Source: CAKQOE01 sp963627215
GTDB taxonomy: Bacteria; Bacillota; Clostridia; Peptostreptococcales; Anaerovoracaceae
Assembly: GCA_963627215.1 (NCBI GenBank)
Contig: CAVGAH010000111.1
Coordinates: 1 to 6,559, forward strand
Direction: 5' to 3'
Length of the DNA: 6,559 nucleotides
Positions 1-5,422 of the stretch are shown piece after piece. The notes under the pieces were generated by a model. That model worked only from the letters and a program-made list of their open reading frames with translations. It did not search any database and had not been told where the DNA came from. Numbering within the stretch: position 1 is the stretch's first letter; each line of letters starts with the position of its first letter. Position numbers and translations under genes: made by a program.

Positions 1-374
1 GAGTCCTTACTTATATGGGTCATACGGACCGCATCGCCATCGGTGACTGCGGTCTTCCGATACCTGATACGACAGAGCGCATAGATCTTGCGCTCCGTTT
101 CGGCGTGCCTTCTTTTATGGAGGTGCTTGAGACGGTCGGCGCTGATATGGCTGTTGAAAAGATCATCCTCGCTGAGGAGATAAAGGAACAGAATCCTGAG
201 GTGCTCAGTCAGATACTCACTTATTTTAAAAAAACTGACAGACCGTGCGATGTCGAGTATGTTTCTCACGCCGAACTCAAGAAGCTGACAGAGGACTGCA
301 AAGCGGTTATACGCAGCGGCGAGACCACGCCTTACGCGAATATCATCCTTCAGTCTGCCTGCATCTTCGGATAG
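1..374 (+). CDS. rbsD: D-ribose pyranase RbsD (5' end missing)
   Basis: The product interconverts the beta-pyranose and beta-furanose forms of D-ribose in the cytoplasm, giving ribokinase its furanose substrate. The reading frame is open from position 3 to the TAG at 372-374. An in-frame ATG at 15 lies inside the conserved block (TYMGHTDRIAIGDCGLPIP) and is not the real start; by comparison with B. subtilis RbsD, about 15 N-terminal residues lie outside the window. The family signatures are present: GHTD, whose His is the catalytic His20 of the B. subtilis enzyme, followed by the conserved Asp, GLPIPDTTERIDLAL, the AEEIK segment, and the C-terminal block VIRSGETTPYANIIL, which contributes to the sugar-binding site. 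The C-terminus is full length. rbsA begins four bases after the stop, so the two genes are probably translationally coupled. Identification is by family recognition and is very secure. Confidence 0.95.
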   Translation, partial: VLTYMGHTDRIAIGDCGLPIPDTTERIDLALRFGVPSFMEVLETVGADMAVEKIILAEEIKEQNPEVLSQILTYFKKTDRPCDVEYVSHAELKKLTEDCKAVIRSGETTPYANIILQSACIFG

Positions 375-378
375 TCAC

Positions 379-1857
379 GTGTTCGGAAAGGGCATCATGA
401 AGTCCTTCGGAACGAACCAGGTGCTTAATAACGCCGGATTTTTTCTGAGGGACGGTGAGGTGCATGCCCTTATGGGAGAAAACGGCGCCGGAAAGTCTAC
501 GCTTATGAAGATCCTTACCGGCGTTTATACGAAGGACGGCGGCGTTGTAAAGGTGGACGGGCAGGAGGTTCACTACAACGATCCTCAGGAGGCTGAGGCT
601 GCTGGTATCGTATTCATATATCAGGAGCTCAACGTTATGTTCGACCTTACTGTAGAAGAAAACCTCTTCATGGGCAAGGAGATAACTAAGGGCTTCGGCA
701 TATGTGACAAAAAAGCCATGCGTGCAAAGGCAAAGGAGATCCTTGATCGCATGGGAGTCAGGATACCTGTTGATACAGTAATGTCAGACCTTTCTGTAGG
801 TCAGCAGCAGATGATAGAGATATGCAAGGCGCTGCTCGTTGACGCGAAGGTAATAATAATGGACGAGCCGACTGCGGCTCTTACGCAGAGCGAGACGGCT
901 GCGCTTTTCGAGGTAATAGAAAACCTGAGAAGGCGCGGAGTTTCTATCGTATATATCTCTCACCGAATGGAAGAGATATTTGAGCTGTGCGACCGTATAA
1001 CGGTCCTCAGAGACGGTCAGTATATCGACACGTGCGAGATAAAGGATATAACGATGGACGACGTCGTTAAGATGATGATCGGGCGTGAGATAGGCGAGCG
1101 TTATCCTTCGAGAAACCACAGCATCGGCAAGACTGTATTTGAGGTAAAGGGTCTTTCGAGAAAGGGCGCTTTCAGCGATGTTTCGTTTACTGTGGGCGCA
1201 GGTGAGGTTCTCGGCGTTTCAGGTCTTATGGGTGCGGGACGCACGGAGATCATGCAGGCTATATTCGGGTATCTTCCTGCTGACAGCGGAGAGATATTAA
1301 TAGACGGGCAGCCGGTAAAGATAAAGAATCCTATGGACGCTATGAAGGCGGGTATTGGATTTATAACTGAGGACAGAAAGGTCGAGGGACTTATGCTCGA
1401 CAAGACTATCCGCGAAAATATTGCCCTGGCAAACCTCGGAGTTATTTCCGGAAGCGGCGTTATATCAAAGTCAAAAGAAAAGTCGCTCATAAGCAAGGGC
1501 ATAGAGGAATTCAAGATACGCTGCTTCGGCACTGAGCACGAGTGCGGAAATCTGAGCGGCGGCAACCAGCAGAAGGTCGTACTCGCAAAGTGGATATACA
1601 CTGAGCCTAAGATCCTGATACTGGACGAGCCTACTCGCGGCGTGGATATCGGCGCTAAAAAAGAGATTTATAATGTAATAAATGATATGGCAAGAAAAGG
1701 TGTCGCAATAATCATGGTCTCATCAGAACTTCCTGAGATCCTGGGCATGAGCGACCGCGTAATGGTAGTTCGCGAGGGTGATGTGAGAGGCATCTTGGAT
1801 ATAGAAAATGCAAGTCAGGAGAGCATAATGACCCTGGCTACGGGAGGTACTTTATAA
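379..1857 (+). CDS. rbsA: Ribose ABC transporter ATP-binding protein RbsA
   Basis: This cytoplasmic ATPase powers ribose import through RbsC. At 492 residues it has the usual tandem arrangement of two ABC domains. Domain 1 has Walker A GENGAGKST (33-41), Q-loop YQE (81-83), signature LSVGQQQ (138-144), Walker B VIIMDEP (158-164) and the H-loop SHR (194-196). Domain 2 has a degenerate Walker A, GLMGAGRTE (282-290), with Arg in place of the invariant Lys, then signature LSGGNQQK (392-399) and Walker B ILILDEPT (412-419). The degenerate second site is normal for sugar ATPases of this family. The start is the GTG at 379, four bases after rbsD stops; no strong Shine-Dalgarno is visible. The N-terminus before KGIMKSF is about four residues shorter than in E. 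coli RbsA, and no upstream in-frame start rescues it. The stop abuts the rbsC ATG. The assignment to ribose rests on the rbsD and rbsB neighbours. Confidence 0.95.
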   Translation: MFGKGIMKSFGTNQVLNNAGFFLRDGEVHALMGENGAGKSTLMKILTGVYTKDGGVVKVDGQEVHYNDPQEAEAAGIVFIYQELNVMFDLTVEENLFMGKEITKGFGICDKKAMRAKAKEILDRMGVRIPVDTVMSDLSVGQQQMIEICKALLVDAKVIIMDEPTAALTQSETAALFEVIENLRRRGVSIVYISHRMEEIFELCDRITVLRDGQYIDTCEIKDITMDDVVKMMIGREIGERYPSRNHSIGKTVFEVKGLSRKGAFSDVSFTVGAGEVLGVSGLMGAGRTEIMQAIFGYLPADSGEILIDGQPVKIKNPMDAMKAGIGFITEDRKVEGLMLDKTIRENIALANLGVISGSGVISKSKEKSLISKGIEEFKIRCFGTEHECGNLSGGNQQKVVLAKWIYTEPKILILDEPTRGVDIGAKKEIYNVINDMARKGVAIIMVSSELPEILGMSDRVMVVREGDVRGILDIENASQESIMTLATGGTL

Positions 1858-2802
1858 ATGAGTTTGAAAGACAAAAAATCAGGATTAAATGTCCTGCAGG
1901 ATTTCGGTGCGCTCATAGCGCTCATAGTCCTTGTAGTCGGCATCAGTATATTCAGCCCTGAATTCCGTCAGCCGACGAATTTACTTTCGCTGCTCAGACA
2001 GTCATCTATAAACGGTCTGATCGCGTTCGGCATGACAGGCGTTATACTCACGGGCGGCATCGACCTTTCTGTAGGTTCTGTACTTGCGCTGAGCACTGCG
2101 TTTTGCGCAGGCATGATAGTAGCGGGTATCCCTGTTCCGATCGCTATGCTTGCGGCTCTGCTCATAGGTGTGATATTCGGCGTTGTCAGCGGATTCCTCG
2201 TTACTAAGGGACGTCTGCAGCCGTTCATCGCTACGTTAATTACTATGACGGTATACCGCGGCGTTACTATGATATACACTGAGGGTAAGCCTATCTCAGG
2301 TCTCGGAAGCTCAGCATTCCTCAAGTTCATCGGTAAGGGCGCGGTGCTCGGCATTCCGTTCCCTGTAATAATACTTGCTGTAGTATTTGCAGTATTCTAC
2401 TTCGTTCTGAATAAGACTACATTCGGAAGAAGGATATACGCTACAGGCTCAAACGCAGAGTGTGCAAAGCTCGCAGGTGTAAATATAAACAAGACTAAGC
2501 TCATAGCTTACGGTGTGTCAGGCCTCATGTCAGCGATGGCGGGCCTCATACTCCTCTCAAGACTCAGCTCTGCACAGCCTACGCTCGGTTCGGGCTACGA
2601 GCTCGACGCTATCGCTGCTGTAGCGCTCGGCGGCACGAGCATGAACGGCGGACGCGGTAAGATAACAGGAACGCTGTTCGGCGTACTTATCATCGCCGTA
2701 CTGAGCAACGGTATGAATATCTTAGGTATATCCTCTTACTATCAGGACGTCGTTAAGGGTATCGTTATCCTTCTCGCCGTATTATCTGACAGAAAGAGAT
2801 AA
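1858..2802 (+). CDS. rbsC: Ribose ABC transporter permease RbsC
   Basis: This integral membrane permease of the ribose importer has 314 residues, close to the E. coli length of 321. Several hydrophobic helices are visible, including roughly residues 15-33, 50-65, 70-90, 94-116, 164-185, 215-235 and 270-290. Family hallmarks are the GGIDLSVGSVLAL block (66-78), the RLQPFIATL segment (119-127), FGRRIYATGSNAECAKLAGV (189-208), and the cytoplasmic coupling segment AIAAVALGGTSMNGGRGKI (251-269), which contacts the ATPase. The ATG directly follows the TAA of rbsA with no spacer. A GGGAGG motif at 1842-1847, inside the end of rbsA and 10 bases upstream, fixes this start. It is co-transcribed with rbsA; rbsB follows after 50 bases. 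Identification is secure at family level; ribose specificity is inferred from the operon. Confidence 0.95.
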   Translation: MSLKDKKSGLNVLQDFGALIALIVLVVGISIFSPEFRQPTNLLSLLRQSSINGLIAFGMTGVILTGGIDLSVGSVLALSTAFCAGMIVAGIPVPIAMLAALLIGVIFGVVSGFLVTKGRLQPFIATLITMTVYRGVTMIYTEGKPISGLGSSAFLKFIGKGAVLGIPFPVIILAVVFAVFYFVLNKTTFGRRIYATGSNAECAKLAGVNINKTKLIAYGVSGLMSAMAGLILLSRLSSAQPTLGSGYELDAIAAVALGGTSMNGGRGKITGTLFGVLIIAVLSNGMNILGISSYYQDVVKGIVILLAVLSDRKR

Positions 2803-2852
2803 AAATATACAAATTTAAAAATATTTGGAATTCAAAGGAGAAATGTAAAAGA
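2803..2852 (+). promoter_or_regulatory. rbsC-rbsB spacer with Shine-Dalgarno and a start-stop ATGTAA
   Basis: This is the only sizeable gap inside the rbs operon, 50 AT-rich bases. It contains AAAGGAG (2834-2840), which is 12 bases from the rbsB ATG and so a little far. Between them lies ATGTAA (2843-2848), a start codon followed at once by a stop, only two bases from the Shine-Dalgarno and therefore probably a poor start. No GC-rich terminator hairpin is seen, so read-through into rbsB is expected. Such spacers often host mRNA processing that lets the binding protein be made in excess; that role is inference here. Confidence 0.5.
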
Positions 2853-3773
2853 ATGAAAAAGAAGATCTTAGCTGTAGTAATGGCAGCTGCAATGGTATTT
2901 GGCATGACAGCATGCGGCGGCGCGTCAAATGACGCAGGCTCTGCTGCAGGCGGTGAAGCTGCAGGCTCAGGCGCTATCGGTCTCGCAGTATCTACTCAGA
3001 ACAACCCGTTCTTCGTAACACTCGTTGAAGGCGCTCAGGCTGCTGCAGACGCTGCAGGCGTAGAGCTCGTAGTTACAGATGCAGGTGACGATGCTGCAAA
3101 GCAGACAAACGACGTTGACGACCTCATCTCAAAGAACGTTTCAGTACTTATCGTAAACCCTGTTGACTCTGACGCTATCGCTCCTGCAGTAGAGGACGCT
3201 ATCGCAGCAGGCATTAAAGTTATCGCAGTTGACCGCGCAGTAAACGGTGTTGACGTTGACTGCCAGATCGCTTCAGACAACGTAAAGGGCGCAGAAATGG
3301 CAACTGAATACCTCAAGTCTGTAATCGGCGACGGCGCAAAGGTAGCTGAGCTCCAGGGTACTACAGGCGCTTCTGCGACTATCGACAGAGGACAGGGCTT
3401 CCATAACATCGCTGACGGCAGTCTCGACGTAGTTGCAAGCCAGACAGCTTCATTCGACAGAGCTGAAGGCCTTACTGTAATGGAAAACATCATCCAGTCT
3501 AACGGCGACCTCCAGGGCGTATTCGCTCACAACGACGAAATGGCTCTCGGCGCTATCGAAGCTATCGAAGCATCAGGCAAGGACATCAAGATCGTAGGCT
3601 TTGACGCTACAGACGACGGCGTTGCAGCTGTAAAGGCAGGCAAGATGGCAGCTACAGTTGCTCAGCAGCCTGACAAGATGGGTTCTACGGCAGTAGAAAC
3701 AGCTATCAAGCTCATAAACGGCGAAACAGTTGAAAAGTCTATCCCTGTAGAAGTAACACTCGTAACTGAGTAA
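2853..3773 (+). CDS. rbsB: Ribose-binding lipoprotein RbsB
   Basis: This is the extracytoplasmic solute-binding component of the ribose importer, a type I periplasmic-binding-protein fold of 306 residues. It begins with a lysine-rich signal peptide and hydrophobic stretch (1-20) and a lipobox-like GMTAC, so Cys21 would be lipidated, as expected in a Gram-positive cell. A Gly/Ala-rich linker (22-40) follows. Ligand-site motifs known from E. coli RbsB are all present: NPFF (51-54), VDR (126-128), the Arg of TIDRGQGF (179), HNDEMALGAIEA (226-237), GFDATDDG (249-256) and AQQPDKMG (270-277). The start is supported by AAAGGAG 12 bases upstream. Codon use differs from rbsA and rbsC: nearly all Ile codons are ATC, with a single ATA, consistent with high expression of the binding protein. 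It is the last gene before the operon terminator. Confidence 0.96.
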   Translation: MKKKILAVVMAAAMVFGMTACGGASNDAGSAAGGEAAGSGAIGLAVSTQNNPFFVTLVEGAQAAADAAGVELVVTDAGDDAAKQTNDVDDLISKNVSVLIVNPVDSDAIAPAVEDAIAAGIKVIAVDRAVNGVDVDCQIASDNVKGAEMATEYLKSVIGDGAKVAELQGTTGASATIDRGQGFHNIADGSLDVVASQTASFDRAEGLTVMENIIQSNGDLQGVFAHNDEMALGAIEAIEASGKDIKIVGFDATDDGVAAVKAGKMAATVAQQPDKMGSTAVETAIKLINGETVEKSIPVEVTLVTE

Positions 3774-3840
3774 GTCTTCAGATCGGGACACGACGGCATC
3801 ACAGCCAAAACTACATAAAGCATAAAACAAAACGCATACA

Positions 3841-3884
3841 AGCGGCTTCGGAGGATGAATTTCCTTACGGAGCCGCTGTTTTTT
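3841..3884 (+). terminator. Rho-independent terminator of the rbs operon
   Basis: A long stem is formed by AGCGGCTTCGGAGG (3841-3854) and CCTTACGGAGCCGCT (3863-3877), with a G-U pair, a one-base asymmetry and an eight-base loop. A run of six T (3879-3884) follows after one G. It lies 67 bases after the rbsB stop. Read on the minus strand, the stem is followed only by a broken T-rich stretch some bases away, so it may act weakly for the convergent gene at 3898-4380. Bases 3774-3840 show nothing else recognisable. Confidence 0.9.
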
Positions 3885-3897
3885 ATGTCTTATGCTC

Positions 3898-4380
3898 TTA
3901 CGCGCTTACACGAGCACGCGCGCCGCGTCTGAATATCGTTCTGAATATAAGGCGCACGAGCGGGCCTGCGAAAAATACCTGCAGGCACAGCGCCATCGGG
4001 AAGCAAGCGACAGCGAGCTGTATCCAGCTTACGAACCAGTTGGGCGTGAAGCCGTTGTGTATGAATGTCGCAATGAGCGTTATAGCTGGTACTGTCAGGC
4101 ATACGGTAAAGCACTGGATAGACAGGATGATGAATATAGGCTTGTCCGCGCCCGGCGTCACTATGCGGAACGCGAGCCTCTGAGCGAGCTTTGTGATGAC
4201 AAAGAATATCATGCAGAGGACTATGATGTACTCAAGCCACATCTCATGCAGCGCCGTAACGAAAGTCGCGCCGTTCAGCCCGCCCGACTCCAGCGCCAGA
4301 GTGTAAGTCGTCATAGAAAAGACCATGAAAAATACCATGATCACAGAAAAAATAAAGCTTTCGAATTTTGTTTCAGGCAT
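3898..4380 (-). CDS. DUF2798 family four-helix membrane protein
   Basis: This small integral membrane protein of 160 residues has unknown function. Four hydrophobic segments are visible at about residues 8-28, 48-70, 82-106 and 118-147, with short charged loops and a basic Arg-rich C-terminus, RTIFRRGARARVSA. The pattern matches the DUF2798 family as I know it: an N-terminal F..FIFSVIMVFFMVFSM helix, LHE near residue 45, the loop LAFRIVTPG (69-77), and the closing FPMALCLQVFFAGPLVRLIFR. The start ATG (complement of 4378-4380) has an excellent GGAGGT (complement of 4389-4394) eight bases upstream. The gene is convergent with the rbs operon and divergent from the NifX-like gene, with the repeat-rich region 4381-4820 upstream. 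The opposite strand is also open over almost the whole length, but that frame encodes no recognisable protein. The family assignment comes from memory of the motif pattern; transport or signalling roles would be speculation. Confidence 0.88.
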   Translation of the reverse strand: MPETKFESFIFSVIMVFFMVFSMTTYTLALESGGLNGATFVTALHEMWLEYIIVLCMIFFVITKLAQRLAFRIVTPGADKPIFIILSIQCFTVCLTVPAITLIATFIHNGFTPNWFVSWIQLAVACFPMALCLQVFFAGPLVRLIFRTIFRRGARARVSA

Positions 4381-4397
4381 AATAAGCCACCTCCGTT

Positions 4398-4427
4398 TTG
4401 ATTAATAAATGAATAAATAAATAAATA
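4398..4427 (+). promoter_or_regulatory. Candidate promoter facing the structured element
   Basis: TTGATT (4398-4403) is followed after 18 bases by TAAATA (4422-4427), giving a predicted start near 4434, just before the structured element at 4437. AT-rich repeat sequence easily yields -10-like matches by chance, so this is weak. The same stretch must also contain the minus-strand promoter of the DUF2798 gene, for which TTGTAA (complement of 4430-4435) is a possible -35 but no well-spaced -10 is clear. Confidence 0.35.
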
Positions 4428-4428
4428 A
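4407..4428. repeat. Tetranucleotide AAAT-type tract
   Basis: Five four-base units (AAAT, GAAT, then three AAAT) plus two more A form a short microsatellite directly upstream of the DUF2798 gene's ribosome binding site. It lies where the promoter of that gene should be. The tract is short and one unit is imperfect. Confidence 0.8.
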
Positions 4429-4459
4429 TTTACAAGATGCAGCCGTCACCGGCTGAGCT

Positions 4460-4490
4460 GCGGTCGCGTACAATGAGAAGGCGCGACCGC
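4460..4490. other. GC-rich hairpin inside the element
   Basis: GCGGTCGCG (4460-4468) and CGCGACCGC (4482-4490) are perfect complements separated by 13 bases. A third segment, GCGGTC (4511-4516), matches the start of the left arm, so it could compete for the right arm and give an alternative fold. No T-run follows, so this is not a terminator. Confidence 0.8.
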
Positions 4491-4542
4491 CCGGCATGTC
4501 CCGCCGCTGCGCGGTCAGAACGGATAAAAGCATACAAAACAA

Positions 4543-4606
4543 AAAACGACATTGAATATTACCTGAACCATCAGACACAGGTCCAAGCGATATTTAATGT
4601 CGTTTT
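4543..4606. other. Long hairpin, terminator-like on both strands
   Basis: Bases 4543-4559 pair with 4590-4606 over 17 positions, with a single G-U (4554/4595); a further U-G at 4560/4589 extends the stem. The loop holds a smaller ACCTG (4561-4565)/CAGGT (4578-4582) stem. Read on the minus strand the stem runs into an unbroken T-rich stretch, and on the plus strand into TTTTGCTTTT. It could therefore stop transcription in either direction between the divergent genes, although the stem is less GC-rich than a typical terminator. Confidence 0.6.
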
Positions 4607-4689
4607 GCTTTTCAATATTATGTTATGCCCAGCCGGTGACGGCTGTATGAATCGTATTTTAGCATTTATTGCGGCGATTTGTAAACAGG

Positions 4690-4743
4690 AAAATTTTAAA
4701 AATTTTGTAATCGGTTGATTTTTGTATAAGGATGTAGCATAAT
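4690..4743 (+). promoter_or_regulatory. Promoter of the NifX-like gene, with UP-like AT tract
   Basis: TTGATT (4715-4720) and CATAAT (4738-4743) are separated by exactly 17 bases. An A/T tract of alternating A and T runs (4690-4706) sits where an UP element would lie. The predicted start is near 4750, inside the palindrome that begins directly after the -10 box. No other good sigma-70 pair is seen before the gene. Confidence 0.7.
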
Positions 4744-4765
4744 GTTATTGACATATGTCAATAAC
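4744..4765. promoter_or_regulatory. Perfect 22-base palindromic operator
   Basis: The sequence is fully self-complementary, with core TTGACATATGTCAA (4748-4761). It starts one base after the -10 box and covers the predicted transcription start, the classical position of a repressor site. It has no loop and no T-run, so a protein-binding site is more likely than a terminator. The regulator is not encoded in the window; in other Clostridia genes of this family are sometimes accompanied by a DUF134-type regulator, but that link is from memory and uncertain here. Confidence 0.75.
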
Positions 4766-4767
4766 TA

Positions 4768-4790
4768 ATTGCGGACGATATGCCCGCAAT
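4768..4790 (+). other. 5'-UTR hairpin upstream of the NifX-like gene
   Basis: ATTGCGG (4768-4774) and CCGCAAT (4784-4790) form a seven-base stem with a nine-base loop. It lies between the operator and the ribosome binding site (AAAGGAG, 4807-4813), so it would be in the mRNA leader. It could stabilise the transcript, or be a second protein site. The ribosome binding site itself is not sequestered. Confidence 0.55.
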
Positions 4791-4820
4791 GAAATAGTAT
4801 GTGACTAAAGGAGAAAAATA

Positions 4821-5189
4821 ATGAGAATAGCAGTAACTTATGAAAACGGAAATATCTTTCAGCATTTCGGACGCACAGAGCAGTTCAAGGTCTACGATGC
4901 AGAGGACGGAAAGGTAGTCAGCGAGCAGGTCATCGGAAACGACGGCTACAGCCACGGCGCGCTCGCGGGATTTCTCGCCAGCAGAAACGTTGATGTGCTG
5001 ATCTGCGGCGGAATAGGCGGGGGAGCAAAGAACGCTCTTGCAGAGGCAGGTATAGAGATATACGGCGGTGTTACAGGCAGTGCAGACGAAGCAGTTGCAG
5101 CGCTTCTCGCAGGTACGCTTGGATTTGACCCTGAAGCGCGCTGCGAGGAGCATGAGCATGCACATGGGGAAGGGCATAGCTGTCATTAA
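4821..5189 (+). CDS. NifX/NifB-type iron-molybdenum cofactor-binding-fold protein
   Basis: This small cytoplasmic protein of 122 residues belongs to the dinitrogenase iron-molybdenum cofactor biosynthesis family (PF02579, MTH1175/TM1290-like). The fold signature is visible: MRIAVTYENGNIFQHFGRTEQF at the N-terminus with the HFG motif (15-17), a central GALAGFLASRNVDVLICGGIGGGAKNAL, and the GI.IYGGVTGSADEAV segment. Members bind iron-sulfur or iron-molybdenum clusters in nitrogenase maturation, but stand-alone versions are common in anaerobes with no nitrogenase and their role is unsettled. Unusually visible here is a C-terminal tail (108-122) with two Cys and five His among 15 residues, a likely metal-binding appendage. 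The start is set by AAAGGAG seven bases upstream. The gene stands alone, with its own promoter, operator, leader hairpin and terminator; no nif gene is adjacent, so a role in nitrogen fixation is not supported. Regulation by a dedicated repressor is likely. Confidence 0.9.
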   Translation: MRIAVTYENGNIFQHFGRTEQFKVYDAEDGKVVSEQVIGNDGYSHGALAGFLASRNVDVLICGGIGGGAKNALAEAGIEIYGGVTGSADEAVAALLAGTLGFDPEARCEEHEHAHGEGHSCH

Positions 5190-5217
5190 CTTAGTCAGAT
5201 ATAGTTTAAGTATTAAT

Positions 5218-5270
5218 AAAACTGTCGGGAGTCTCAGAATCTATGGATTTGATGTTTCTGACAGTTTTTT
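5218..5270 (+). terminator. Rho-independent terminator of the NifX-like gene
   Basis: AAAACTGTC (5218-5226) pairs perfectly with GACAGTTTT (5260-5268) and the T-run continues to 5270. The interior can form a smaller imperfect stem (TCAGAATC/GATTTGA). It starts 28 bases after the stop codon. The A-run on the left side also makes it usable from the opposite strand. Confidence 0.8.
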
Positions 5271-5350
5271 ATATGTATATAGAGTGCGTTTTTGTAAGTA
5301 GTATAAATTAAATCTGGGTAAAAAAATATACCTTAAATATCCCATAATGC

Positions 5351-5379
5351 TTGTTATAGAACATATTTTCTGATAGAAT
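5351..5379 (+). promoter_or_regulatory. Promoter of the DNA methyltransferase gene
   Basis: TTGTTA (5351-5356) and TAGAAT (5374-5379) are separated by 17 bases, giving a predicted start near 5386 and a leader of about 37 bases. The surrounding bases 5271-5422 are AT-rich and hold no other gene. Confidence 0.65.
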
Positions 5380-5422
5380 AAACAAAAATACGAAGAGGAT
5401 ATAAATTAAGGAGCATTTACAT

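Larger units (their letters stand above)
4437..4648 (+). repeat. 212-base nested inverted-repeat element, possible structured RNA or palindromic repeat
   Basis: The ends form a long inverted repeat: 4440-4455 (CAGCCGTCACCGGCTG) is perfectly complementary to 4630-4645, and pairing extends outward to 4437 and 4648 with A-T, T-A and one G-U. Each 16-base end is also a small palindrome by itself (CAGCCG, four bases, CGGCTG). Inside lie a hairpin at 4460-4490, a small hairpin CCGC/GCGG at 4504-4514, and a long AT-richer hairpin at 4543-4606. If made as RNA it would fold as a closed multibranch structure. No protein is supported; a 93-codon open frame across it (4437-4718) begins inside the repeat and has no ribosome binding site. 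It could be a REP/BIME-like palindromic repeat, a small non-autonomous transposable element, or a non-coding RNA. I see no clear target-site duplication and recognise no known riboswitch core. Confidence 0.75.

Noticed and set aside
1101..1601. 166-codon minus-strand open frame within rbsA
   Set aside because: It is a shadow of rbsA with no start signal and no family resemblance.
3892..4401. 169-codon + strand open frame opposite the DUF2798 gene
   Set aside because: It is antisense to a well-supported membrane protein, has no good ribosome binding site, and its product is a compositionally odd Arg/Tyr/Glu-rich string with no recognisable motif.
4437..4648. Integron attC site or known riboswitch
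   Set aside because: The characteristic attC end motifs are not matched, and I recognise no riboswitch core sequence; neither label is justified.
4437..4718. 93-codon + strand open frame across the structured element
   Set aside because: It starts within the terminal repeat, lacks a Shine-Dalgarno, and its sequence is dictated by the palindromes.
4744..4765. Palindrome considered as a terminator or as its own -35 box (TTGACA at 4748-4753)
   Set aside because: No T-run follows, and no -10 lies 16-18 bases downstream (GCGGAC at that place). The TTGATT/CATAAT pair just upstream is a better promoter.
4758..5186. 142-codon minus-strand open frame opposite the NifX-like gene
   Set aside because: Antisense shadow; the + strand gene has promoter, ribosome binding site, family motifs and terminator.
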